Positions 56,375 to 64,000 of a DNA stretch of 64,000 bases are shown in pieces (the stretch's first letter is position 1; every line of letters begins with the position of its first letter). Both the position numbers and the translations under genes were made by a program. Origin of the DNA: Pseudomonas pharyngis (GTDB lineage Bacteria > Pseudomonadota > Gammaproteobacteria > Pseudomonadales > Pseudomonadaceae); NCBI RefSeq assembly GCF_021602345.1, contig NZ_BQID01000008.1, positions 274,469 to 338,468 of the forward strand, read 5' to 3'. The notes beneath the pieces are model-generated. The model did not search any database, was not told the origin of the DNA, and saw only the letters and a list, made by a program, of their open reading frames with translations.

Positions 56375-57757
56375 GTGTACATCAAGGGACGCTACATCGT
56401 ATCGGCCTGTGCGCTGCTGTTTTTTCAGCAGGTACTGGCGAGCGGAATGGACTGCACAAAGGCTGCGAGTGTTGTGGAGAAGGCGATTTGCACGGACAAG
56501 CCGCTATATGAGTTGGATGTGCAGATGGGGGCGGCTTACCGGAAGTTGATGAAAGCTGCCCCGGAGCAGGCCGAAGTGAAAAAGGCTCAGCGTCAGTGGC
56601 TGAAAGAGCGTGATCGATGTGGCGAGGAGTTCGGTTGTCTGAACCAGCGTTATCAGGATCGTTTGCAGGTCTTGCACGCGCAGTGGATCGACGCGGTGGC
56701 CTACAAACCGGACGAGATCGATAAACAGGTCATGGAGGATCTGCAGCAGCGGGTTCGGGAGATGAGCAAGGAGAGTCCGGAGTTTGCGCTGGAGCGGGCG
56801 CTGGATTCTCTCTCGACCGACAACGGCGAAACTTCATTCTCCGGCGATCCCAGTGACGACAACACTTACGATCAGACCTTGTTTCCCAAAAGCATTCCCA
56901 AGGGTGTAACCCATAATGAATGGAAGGCGCTTAATGCTTCCGGCCTTGACGCTGATGCCGAGCAGGGCCAGGCGAATTACTCATTGATAGACCTGGACGG
57001 CGACGGTCAACGGGATCTGATCGTTTCAACCTACACCGGTGGTACAGGCCTCTTCAGCTTCTATGAAACCTTCCATCGCGATGGAGAACGGTTCACCAGA
57101 AGGCTGGCTCCCTATGATCCGGACGCCAGCGCCGGGAGCTCGTTGTTCTCCACCAGTGATCGAGGCGCCAACCAATCGGCAGCCTGGATCAAATCTCATG
57201 GAAGGATGTATCTCGCCTATCGCAACGGGTCATACGGTGTCGATCAGGTCTACCTGCTCAATCCCCTGAAGATCAACAGCCAAATACCAACAGTAACGGT
57301 TCGGTATGACTACAAGTTGATCGTGCCGAGTAATCAATACTCCGAGCAAAGCAGTACCAGCTACGTACTGGACCCAGTCTTGCGAAAGACTCTAATGAAA
57401 GCCCTGACCCAATCGGGTGCAGGTAAACCTCAACAACCCAGCCAACACAAAGGCCCCCTCTGCCCCATTCCTGCATCGGGCTCGGGAGACGATGACTATT
57501 ACAGTTACGGCGCAGGTTACTACGCAGTAGAAACCGTCATGGACTTGCCAGTCTTCATCGACGACGAGTGCTTCATCGCAAGGCTGAACAATTGGTTTGG
57601 TAGTTACAGCGAGAAAGACGGATTGCCCGCCTTGCTGACTTTGCGCAAGCCCGGGTCTCAAGATCCCGAACGGGGCTTCTCAGTCAACGGCCGCCGACAT
57701 TTCACGAACGTCACAACCTCGATTGGAAAAGCAGAGGGTGGAGCTGAAACTTTCTAG
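56375..57757 (+). CDS. Secreted protein with LprI-like N-terminal domain
   Basis: I chose GTG 56375 (then YIKGRYIVSACALLFF) because it gives a clean signal peptide cleaved near LASG and has AAAGGA upstream; the product is 460 aa. Residues 25-105 are an LprI-type domain with paired cysteines (MDCTKAASVVEKAICTDKPL; WLKERDRCGEEFGCLNQRYQ), a family known to include lysozyme inhibitors. The rest contains one FG-GAP-like segment (YSLIDLDGDGQRDLIVSTYTGG) that may bind Ca2+ and a C-terminal beta-rich part with three more Cys. The whole protein is not one I recognise. Confidence 0.78.
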   Translation: MYIKGRYIVSACALLFFQQVLASGMDCTKAASVVEKAICTDKPLYELDVQMGAAYRKLMKAAPEQAEVKKAQRQWLKERDRCGEEFGCLNQRYQDRLQVLHAQWIDAVAYKPDEIDKQVMEDLQQRVREMSKESPEFALERALDSLSTDNGETSFSGDPSDDNTYDQTLFPKSIPKGVTHNEWKALNASGLDADAEQGQANYSLIDLDGDGQRDLIVSTYTGGTGLFSFYETFHRDGERFTRRLAPYDPDASAGSSLFSTSDRGANQSAAWIKSHGRMYLAYRNGSYGVDQVYLLNPLKINSQIPTVTVRYDYKLIVPSNQYSEQSSTSYVLDPVLRKTLMKALTQSGAGKPQQPSQHKGPLCPIPASGSGDDDYYSYGAGYYAVETVMDLPVFIDDECFIARLNNWFGSYSEKDGLPALLTLRKPGSQDPERGFSVNGRRHFTNVTTSIGKAEGGAETF

Positions 57758-57788
57758 CCCTTCCTCCTGCAAGATTGAAAGACACAAA

Positions 57789-57821
57789 AAAGCCCCACCA
57801 GACACCTCTGCGTGGGGCTTT
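57789..57821. terminator. Bidirectional terminator
   Basis: Stem AAAGCCCCAC/GTGGGGCTTT with a 13-nt loop between the convergent LprI-like and GMC oxidoreductase genes. Confidence 0.88.
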
Positions 57822-57838
57822 GTACTTCAGGGCGCTTC

Positions 57839-59473
57839 TCAGACCTCCGCCACCAACACATCGGCAATCCGAATACTCAACGCCGCACCTGTCAGCGTCG
57901 GGTTCACGCAGGAGGACGATGGCATGACGCTCGTGCCTGCGATGAACAGGTTGGAATGGTCGTGACTGCGGCAATCGCGGTCCACCACCGAGTCTTTCGG
58001 GTCATCGCCCATGATGGTGGTGCCCATGATGTGCTGACGGTTCTGGAAGCCCGTGTCGGTGCTGAGGATGTCGGCGTCGAGCAGTTTTGCAAACTGCTTG
58101 AAGTCTTCCAGCGCCTTCTCTTTACCGGCGTGCCAGTAGTCGGGAACGCTGTAGTAGATCTCGGGAACCGGCAGGCCGATGGCGTCGAACTTGGTCTTGC
58201 TCGGGGTGACCCGGTTTTCCGGCAGCGGCAAGGTTTCGAAGTCGACGGCCCAGTTCAGGGAGCGCGCCGATTGCAGGCGGATCTGCTCATCGAGCTTCGA
58301 GCCCAGCACGCCTTTGGCAATCAGGTTCGAAGTGATTTGCGACGTCGGCACGGTGTTGCGCACCTTGATCTTGTAGCTCGGGTAATCGTTGCGAAACGCG
58401 CCATCGCGACTGTTCAGATAGACCAGCAATTGCGTCGGCCCTTCGCCCGGCCACATGTCTTCCTTGGTCATGACGTTCATGCTGATGCCGGTGTGGTCCA
58501 TCAGGTTGCGCCCGACCTGATCCGAGGAGTTGGCAATCCCGTTCGGGTACTTTTCCGAGGTCGACATCAACAGCAGCTTCGGCGACTCGATACCGTATGC
58601 CGCCAGTACAAAGGCCCGGGCGGTCAGTTTGTGTTTGGACTTGTCGGGGCGCATGTACCAGATCGCGGTGATCTTGCCGTCGTCGCCCGCCTCGATCTTG
58701 TAGACGACAGAGTTGTCCAGCACCTTGGCGCCATGGCGCTCGGCTTCATCGATGTGCATCGAACCATCGTACTTGGCGGCAATCGGGCACACCGGGTTGC
58801 AGTTGTTGTTGCCGGCACAGGGAGGCCGTTTGCCATAGGGACGGGTCGCCCGGCCATTCGGCTCGAGGATCGGGTTATACCCGCCCTTGCTGAGCAATTC
58901 GGAAAGGCGTTTGAACATGTAGCTCGGCTTCAGGCCCTCCATCGGATAGGGAATCGAGCGCGGCGGATAGGCGTCTCCGCCCTGCCCGCTTTCGTCCTGG
59001 CCGTCGACACCGGAAACGCCCAGTTCGATTTCAGCCCGAGCGTAATACGGTTCGAGTTCGTCATAACTGATCGGCCAGTCACGACCACGGCCATACAGCG
59101 ACTTGAGACGAAAATCATTGGGCAGCATGCGCCACAGCGAGGAACCGAAATGCCAGGTGGTGCCACCCACCACACGCAGATAAGAGGTGTTGTATTTCAC
59201 CGGCCCTACCTGCTGCAGATAGTCGCCATAGGTAGAGGGCGCGTGGGGCAGGCTCGGATAAGGCGACCCGGCGCCCTGCAACTTGGCGTTGGCCAGCGAG
59301 AGTTTCACCGGGGCATTGCGGAATGTTTCCACCACATCACGGCGATTCACCCGGGGACCGGCCTCGAGCACGATCACCGACTTGTTCGCTTTGGCCAGGC
59401 CCGTGGCGATCAGACCGCCCATGACACCGGAACCGATGATCACTACATCGGCATCGAATTGATCGCTGCTCAT
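57839..59473 (-). CDS. GMC oxidoreductase, FAD subunit of a membrane-bound sugar/polyol dehydrogenase
   Basis: The start at 59473 overlaps the small-subunit stop (ATGA) and gives 544 aa. The FAD-binding Rossmann motif is VVIIGSGVMGGLIATGLAKA near the N-terminus; GGTTWHFGSSLWRML follows; PPCAGNNNCNPVCPIAAKYD is a Cys-rich segment typical of gluconate/sorbitol dehydrogenase large subunits and may hold an Fe-S cluster; the C-terminal active-site region is NLFIAGTSVMPSSSCVNPTLT. With its partner genes it should oxidise gluconate, 2-ketogluconate or a polyol on the periplasmic side and pass electrons to cytochrome c. Confidence 0.92.
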   Translation of the reverse strand: MSSDQFDADVVIIGSGVMGGLIATGLAKANKSVIVLEAGPRVNRRDVVETFRNAPVKLSLANAKLQGAGSPYPSLPHAPSTYGDYLQQVGPVKYNTSYLRVVGGTTWHFGSSLWRMLPNDFRLKSLYGRGRDWPISYDELEPYYARAEIELGVSGVDGQDESGQGGDAYPPRSIPYPMEGLKPSYMFKRLSELLSKGGYNPILEPNGRATRPYGKRPPCAGNNNCNPVCPIAAKYDGSMHIDEAERHGAKVLDNSVVYKIEAGDDGKITAIWYMRPDKSKHKLTARAFVLAAYGIESPKLLLMSTSEKYPNGIANSSDQVGRNLMDHTGISMNVMTKEDMWPGEGPTQLLVYLNSRDGAFRNDYPSYKIKVRNTVPTSQITSNLIAKGVLGSKLDEQIRLQSARSLNWAVDFETLPLPENRVTPSKTKFDAIGLPVPEIYYSVPDYWHAGKEKALEDFKQFAKLLDADILSTDTGFQNRQHIMGTTIMGDDPKDSVVDRDCRSHDHSNLFIAGTSVMPSSSCVNPTLTGAALSIRIADVLVAEV

Positions 59474-60024
59474 ACTGTCGAGTCCTGATTGACTGCTGGC
59501 TTGGGACCCCATGAATCCGGGCCGCCACCGTAGGTTGGAATGATGAGAATGCCGTGAGTGGGCTGATACATCATGGCGAGGGAATAGCTGATCAACTCGG
59601 CATCCGCCGGCTCACCGACGATGCCCAGATACCAGGCGGAAATGATGCTGGTGGCCGTGGCCCGCAGCGACGGATCCGGATTCGGCTGCGCCAGGTATTC
59701 ATCGACATGCTTGTAACCCTGTGCGCCGATCAATTGCTTCAAGGCAATCACGTTGGTCGAAAAATTCGGCGCGCGCTTGTCCAGCGCAGCGTAATAACGA
59801 CCGGCCAGAACCGGATTGACCGCACGGCTGACCAGAAACTGCGACAGCGCAATGAAATCGTCGCTCGATACCTGGGCTGCCAGCACCGACTGCCAGGGCA
59901 GCGCACTGCCGATCATCGCGGCCAGCCCCAGCGTCACGGAACCGCGCAACAGATTGCGGCGAGTGAGCCCAGTCGAGCTTTCGATTTGCGTTTTTTCGTG
60001 TTTGTGCGTCATTGAAGTGTCCAT
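59470..60024 (-). CDS. Small subunit of the membrane-bound dehydrogenase (Tat-exported)
   Basis: The 184-aa product has a Tat signal (LTRRNLLRGSVTLGLAAMI) cleaved near LAAQ. The mature part resembles the FAD-sorbitol dehydrogenase/gluconate dehydrogenase subunit 3 family, which carries the flavin subunit across the membrane by hitch-hiking. It lies between the cytochrome gene (3 bp away) and the FAD subunit gene (4-bp overlap). Confidence 0.88.
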   Translation of the reverse strand: MDTSMTHKHEKTQIESSTGLTRRNLLRGSVTLGLAAMIGSALPWQSVLAAQVSSDDFIALSQFLVSRAVNPVLAGRYYAALDKRAPNFSTNVIALKQLIGAQGYKHVDEYLAQPNPDPSLRATATSIISAWYLGIVGEPADAELISYSLAMMYQPTHGILIIPTYGGGPDSWGPKPAVNQDSTV

Positions 60025-60027
60025 TGC

Positions 60028-61428
60028 TCAAGCCTCCTTGCGCCGACGTGCAATCAAGGCCCATGCGCCCAGGCCGATCAACACGCACACGAGAATGATG
60101 ACCGGGGTCGTAAACTTCGCCATCACTGCCAGTGGCGCCTGGGGCCCACCGTTGCGTACCTGTGCCACATCGGCGGCGGTGACAACCGTGTCGGCATTGC
60201 CGTAGCGCGACAGCACGTAGTTGCTGACGTCGGCAATCTGCTGGTCGTTCAGGCGATCGGTGAACAACGCGTCCGGGCCGAAACCCGGCATGTCGATGGC
60301 CACACCGTCGACTTCACGATGCACGCCGTACACGATGGCCGCGATCAGGTTGTCGCTGCGACTGGTGGCGGTGTTGTGAAACAGCGATGGGTATTCCCGC
60401 GTGCCTTGACCGTTCGGCTGATGGCAGTTGGCGCAAGTGCCACTGAATATGTGCCAACCCGGGTTATCCCCCGGTTTGCCTCCGCGCAGCGTCAATTCAT
60501 CGACCGAGGCCTGACCGTACTCGTGGCGGGCTTTGGTTTCCCCACTGTTGATCGGCGCCGTCTGCAGCAGATAGGCCGCAATGGCTTTGAGATCCACATC
60601 GCTCAAATGCTGCAGACTATTCTCCACCGCCTCGGCCATCGGCCCCGCCGCCTGGGCCTTGCCCTCGACGTGACCGGTACGCAGATAGGCCACGATCTCG
60701 TCGCTCGACCAGGCACCGATGCCGCTGACTTTGTCGGAAGTGATATTGGGGGCATACCAACTGCCCAGTGATCCGCCGGCCAACGGTTTTGCGCTGTCGG
60801 CCGCCATCAGGATATTGCGCGGTGTGTGGCAGGTATCGCAGTGAGCCAGGCCGTTGACCAGATAGTCGCCACGGTTGACCTCGGCGGACTTGGCCGGATC
60901 CGGCGTAAAGCGCGCCGTGCTGTGGAACAGCGCGTTCCAGCCAATCATCGATGCGCGGATATTGAACGGGAAATCCAGAGCGGTTTTCTGGTTCGGCGTA
61001 TCGACCGGCGCCACTTCATGCATGAAGTAGTCGTAGAGCGCAGCAATGTCGCTGTCGGTCATCTTCGAATAGGAGGTGTAGGGCATCGCCGGGTAAAGCC
61101 GAGTGCCATCGGCCGCCACCCCGTCACGCACCGCACGGGCGAATTGCTCAGACGTGTAATTGCCGATACCCGCCGTTTTCGAAGGCGTGATGTTGGTCGA
61201 GTAGATCGTGCCCATCGGTGAGCCGAGCGGATAGCCGCCCGCAAAAGCCTTGCCGCCTGGCGCCGTATGGCAAGCCACACAGTCAGCCGCTACCGCCAGA
61301 CGCTTGCCCTCCGAGGCCGTGCTGTCGAGCGTCTCGCCGTACGCAGTGCCAGCTATGGCGATCAGCAGCGTAACCAATCCGGCAGAGGCGTACCCCCTGC
61401 GTTTCCCTTTATCAATGCGACGCGACAT
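60028..61428 (-). CDS. Triheme cytochrome c subunit of the membrane-bound dehydrogenase
   Basis: The 466-aa product has a signal peptide (RGYASAGLVTLLIAIAGTAYG), three c-type heme motifs (CVACH, CDTCH and CANCH) each with a downstream axial Met, and a C-terminal TM anchor (VIILVCVLIGLGAWALI) with RRRKEA. It transfers electrons from the FAD subunit to ubiquinone. Gene order cytochrome-small-large differs from many gluconate dehydrogenase operons but the subunit set is complete. Confidence 0.93.
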   Translation of the reverse strand: MSRRIDKGKRRGYASAGLVTLLIAIAGTAYGETLDSTASEGKRLAVAADCVACHTAPGGKAFAGGYPLGSPMGTIYSTNITPSKTAGIGNYTSEQFARAVRDGVAADGTRLYPAMPYTSYSKMTDSDIAALYDYFMHEVAPVDTPNQKTALDFPFNIRASMIGWNALFHSTARFTPDPAKSAEVNRGDYLVNGLAHCDTCHTPRNILMAADSAKPLAGGSLGSWYAPNITSDKVSGIGAWSSDEIVAYLRTGHVEGKAQAAGPMAEAVENSLQHLSDVDLKAIAAYLLQTAPINSGETKARHEYGQASVDELTLRGGKPGDNPGWHIFSGTCANCHQPNGQGTREYPSLFHNTATSRSDNLIAAIVYGVHREVDGVAIDMPGFGPDALFTDRLNDQQIADVSNYVLSRYGNADTVVTAADVAQVRNGGPQAPLAVMAKFTTPVIILVCVLIGLGAWALIARRRKEA

Positions 61429-61794
61429 GAGTCCTACCCTAGGCTGCTTCGTTCTTTTTTTTCACGGTTCTGGAAATCACGAACACAGCGTCCTCGTCAT
61501 CTTGAGCGAAAAGGACGAAGAGGTACGATGTCGTACGTATTTATTGGAATATTCCACACAATGTAACACTTGGCAACAAATAGAAAAGGCCAAGTGCCAT
61601 CTTTTGTATGTATGTGCTGAATGCTCTAAAACGCTGGTTACAAGGGGGTTTAATGCGGAATATATTTAGATAAGAAACAACTGGTAACCCTACAGTTGTG
61701 GACTCCGCAGCCGAAAGATGTACGACGACGAACCATTTTCGTACGAGCTGCGCTCGATATTGCTCCGCCCCCACATGTCAGCAGGATGCCCCTT
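61429..61794. other. AT-richer intergenic region between the dehydrogenase operon and the MCP gene
   Basis: This 366-bp stretch holds no credible gene. It contains the 14-bp palindrome GTACGATGTCGTAC at 61523-61536 and a second TCGTACGA-type site at 61738, plus a candidate FliA promoter at 61691. Base composition is clearly lower in GC than the flanks. Confidence 0.6.
61691..61717 (+). promoter_or_regulatory. Candidate FliA (sigma-28) promoter of the MCP gene
   Basis: TACA-N15-GCCGAAAG matches the FliA consensus at 9 of 12 positions with exact spacing, 77 bp before the ATG. Chemoreceptor genes are commonly FliA-dependent. Confidence 0.5.
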
Positions 61795-63435
61795 ATGAGT
61801 TGGTTGAATGACGCAAGACTTTCCACGAAATTGATCACGGCCTTCGCGGCGTGCGCCTTCATCACCCTGGGGGTGGGCCTGCTGGGAAGCCGGGGAGTGA
61901 CCGAACTCTCGACAAGCCTCAGATCGGTGTTCGGCAACAACCTCGTCGCCGTCGCCAACATCGCGCAGACCAAAATCAAGGCTGTCGGACAGACCCGTGA
62001 CATGTATCGGCTTTACGTCGCCACTGCCGCCAACCTGCCCCAGAGCACCAAAGACGAATTTCTCGCCTCGATGAGCGCCAACCAGTTGGCGAGTGAAAAA
62101 GCCTTTGCCGAATACCGGAAAACCGAGCTTGCCGACGACGAACGTGCAGCCGGTGACCGGATGGAGAAGGCCTGGCCCGTTTACCAAGCGATCGTGCAAA
62201 GGTATCTGGGCCTGATGAAGGCCGGCGACCTGGAAAATGGCCGCGAACTGCTGCTCGGCGACCTGCAGAAAAACTATCGCGTCGTCATGGACGAATTGAC
62301 CATCATGACCAACTCCAACGACATGCAGGTCAGCGAAGCCGCAAAGCGATCGGTTCTGACGGAGTCCTCCGCCAAGACCTCGCTGTACATCGGCATCGTG
62401 CTGGCCTTTATCGCGGCGATTTTGCTCGGCCTGTTCATCAGCCGACTGATCAGCCGCCCCATCTCCAAAGCCGTTGAAAGCGCCCGAAGCATCGCTGGGG
62501 GCGACTTGACTCAAAACATCGTCAGCACCGGTCGCGACGAGGCCGGCCAGCTGCTCACAGCCCTGGCCGAGATGCAGGGCAGTCTGAAAAGCACTATTCA
62601 GCAGATCGCCAGCGCGGCGGATCAACTGGCTTCCGCCGCCGAAGAACTCACCGCCGTCACAGACAATGGAAGCCGCGGACTGATTCGTCAGAACGACGAG
62701 ATCCAGCAGGCAGCGACGGCTGTCACGGAAATGACCTCCGCCGTGGAAGAAGTTGCGCGCAATGCGGTATCCACCTCCGAGGCCTCCCAGACCACCAGCC
62801 GGGAAGCCAGCAATGGACGCGATCAAGCGCGAAACGCCGTTGCCGCGATCAACCATGCAACCACGGAAATCGCCACCTCCACCACCATGGTCAAGGACCT
62901 GGCGGAGAAAGTTCGAGACATCGGCAAGGTTCTGGATGTGATCCGGGGGATTGCCGAGCAAACCAATCTGCTGGCGCTTAACGCCGCCATCGAGGCTGCG
63001 CGCGCGGGTGAGCAAGGTCGAGGTTTTGCCGTGGTCGCCGACGAGGTACGAGCCCTGGCGGCAAGAACCCAGGCTTCGACGGGGGAAATCGAAGGCATGA
63101 TCAACGACGTTCGCAACAGTGCAGACGAAGCCGTCGGCGCCATGGGGAAAAGCCAGGCGCTGGTCAGCGAAACCCAGTCACTGGCGCAAGCGACCGGCCA
63201 GGCATTGGAGCTGATTGCCGACGGCATCTCGCAGATCAATGATCGCAACCTCGTCATCGCCACAGCCTCGGAAGAACAGGCACACGTAGCTCGGGAAGTG
63301 GACCGAAATCTGGTCAACATCCAGGATCTCTCCACCCAGACGGCGGCAGGCGCGCATCAGACCAGCGCCTCGACCCAGGAACTGTCCAACCTGGCGGCGT
63401 CGTTCAACACTCTGGTCAGTCGCTTCCGCTTGTAA
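61795..63435 (+). CDS. Methyl-accepting chemotaxis protein
   Basis: ATG 61795 has AGCAGGA upstream and gives 546 aa. TM1 is at about 11-31, a four-helix-bundle periplasmic sensor (about 32-195), TM2 ([19 protein letters not shown]), HAMP, then a long signalling coiled coil with the hairpin tip [23 protein letters not shown] and the usual Glu/Gln methylation pairs. There is no C-terminal pentapeptide for CheR. The ligand is unknown; the four-helix-bundle class often senses organic acids or amino acids. An IS element begins 8 bp after the stop. Confidence 0.95.
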   Translation: MSWLNDARLSTKLITAFAACAFITLGVGLLGSRGVTELSTSLRSVFGNNLVAVANIAQTKIKAVGQTRDMYRLYVATAANLPQSTKDEFLASMSANQLASEKAFAEYRKTELADDERAAGDRMEKAWPVYQAIVQRYLGLMKAGDLENGRELLLGDLQKNYRVVMDELTIMTNSNDMQVSEAAKRSVLTESSAKTSLYIGIVLAFIAAILLGLFISRLISRPISKAVESARSIAGGDLTQNIVSTGRDEAGQLLTALAEMQGSLKSTIQQIASAADQLASAAEELTAVTDNGSRGLIRQNDEIQQAATAVTEMTSAVEEVARNAVSTSEASQTTSREASNGRDQARNAVAAINHATTEIATSTTMVKDLAEKVRDIGKVLDVIRGIAEQTNLLALNAAIEAARAGEQGRGFAVVADEVRALAARTQASTGEIEGMINDVRNSADEAVGAMGKSQALVSETQSLAQATGQALELIADGISQINDRNLVIATASEEQAHVAREVDRNLVNIQDLSTQTAAGAHQTSASTQELSNLAASFNTLVSRFRL

Positions 63436-63473
63436 ACTCGCGTGTCTAGTCCTGAAATAGGTTTACACCTGTT

Positions 63474-64000
63474 TCACCCTAACGCCCGATGCACTGCATC
63501 GGGCGTTTTGTATTTCAAGGACAGGTGCGGGCGCTCCCGGTTGTAGATCAAGATCGCCTCCCGCACCATTTGCTCCGCTTGCGCCAAGTCTGTCGGCCGG
63601 TGGAGCAAGAGCTCTGTCTTCAAGATGCCGTTGACCCGCTCTGCCAAGGCGTTTTGGTAGCAGTCATAGCCATCAGTCATTGAGCACGTGATGCCATGCT
63701 TGGCATGGAGCTTTTGGTAAAGCGCCGAGCAGTACTGCACACCTCGATCTGAGTGATGAACCAGTTTCTGGCATGTTCGACGCGTCTTCAAAGCCATGCG
63801 TAAAGCTTGAGCCACCGAGTCGGCATGTAAGCTGCCATGCACGTGATAGCCGACTATTTTTCTCGAGAAGGCGTCCGTCACCAGACTCAAATAGACCGGA
63901 TCGTCACGCTTGGTGGACAGATAAGTGATATCGGCCACCCAAACCTGTTCCGGACCGGTAGCGACAACTTGCGACGGGCCTGGTTTGAGCAGATTGGGAT
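63474..64000 (-). CDS. IS3-family transposase OrfB, C-terminal part
   Basis: The reading frame is open to the window edge and ends at 63474. It shows the rve integrase core with the DDE residues: Asp in VWVADITYLST, Asp in LVHHSDRGVQYCS, and Glu in QNALAERVNGILKTELL, then the usual IYNRERPHLSLKYKTPDAVH tail. A 13-bp hairpin (63481-63507) overlaps the 3' end and may block transcription into the element from the MCP side. Confidence 0.92.
   Translation of the reverse strand, partial: PNLLKPGPSQVVATGPEQVWVADITYLSTKRDDPVYLSLVTDAFSRKIVGYHVHGSLHADSVAQALRMALKTRRTCQKLVHHSDRGVQYCSALYQKLHAKHGITCSMTDGYDCYQNALAERVNGILKTELLLHRPTDLAQAEQMVREAILIYNRERPHLSLKYKTPDAVHRALG
63481..63511. terminator. Hairpin at the transposase 3' end
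   Basis: AACGCCCGATGCA and its exact inverse are separated by 1 nt, with TTTT on the + side. It would terminate rightward transcription from the MCP gene, or protect the IS from read-through. Confidence 0.7.

Larger units (their letters stand above)
63443..64000 (-). mobile_element. IS3-family insertion sequence, one end (truncated by the window)
   Basis: The transposase 3' part and a candidate terminal inverted repeat (TGTCTAGTCCTGAAATAGGT from 63443) mark one IS end; the other end and orfA are beyond the window. The subgroup is not assigned. Confidence 0.75.

Overview
The window is high-GC Gammaproteobacterial chromosome and almost certainly comes from the Pseudomonas fluorescens group. 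The support is gene content (gacS-ldhA, cysM-rlmD-relA-mazG, oprH-phoP-phoQ, pcpS, a two-ATP-cone nrdA, the flg/che cluster), abundant GGGAGC-type REP repeats, and sigma-54 and sigma-28 motifs in the expected places. It is mostly conserved core chromosome with a few accessory insertions. Functions are inferred from recognised families and motifs; nothing was searched.

Layout. 1-4559: the 3' part of a TonB-dependent receptor gene, then a periplasmic solute-binding protein and a CHASE8-like hybrid histidine kinase, tightly linked on the + strand. 4658-6611: fabA-fabB with a FabR/DesT-type operator and a terminator. 6949-13261: a small conserved ORF, then a leftward block of DUF2058, mazG, relA, rlmD and cysM. 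13432-18535: a PirR/PirS-like two-component pair diverging from gacS. 18619-26521: ldhA and a run of small genes (zinc-ribbon proteins, META lipoprotein, TlpA-like thioredoxin, ArsC-like protein, WrbA, DUF2069, glycosylase, ttcA, Yip1, SprT). 26685-30698: CaiB-type CoA-transferase, dctA with a sigma-54 promoter and twin upstream palindromes, and an AraC regulator. 30702-31751: an unrecognised beta-rich orphan gene behind a perfect palindrome. 31894-38819: phoQ, phoP, oprH, a dienelactone hydrolase, pcpS and an RstA/RstB-like pair. 38820-42525: nrdA with NrdR boxes, a DnaA box and a structured leader, but no nrdB beside it. 42541-43140: repeats and a minisatellite. 43190-50910: flgE-D-C-B, cheR and cheV (leftward) diverging from flgA, flgM, flgN and ycgR. 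50971-57757: MFS transporter, glutamine-synthetase-like enzyme, a soluble kinase with a REC-TPR response regulator, and an LprI-like protein. 57839-61428: a three-subunit membrane-bound GMC dehydrogenase. 61795-63435: a chemoreceptor. 63443-64000: the end of an IS3-family element running off the window.

The region is dominated by signal transduction and surface functions: seven sensor or response-regulator systems, flagellar and chemotaxis control by sigma-54 and FliA, and outer-membrane adaptation through PhoPQ/OprH. Housekeeping genes cover unsaturated fatty acids, the stringent response, cysteine, dNTP synthesis and tRNA/rRNA modification. The points most worth a second look are the receptor/binding-protein/hybrid-kinase operon, the structured nrdA leader, the orphan gene with its palindrome, the REC-TPR two-component pair, the cysteine cluster in the PirS-like kinase, and the dctA control region.
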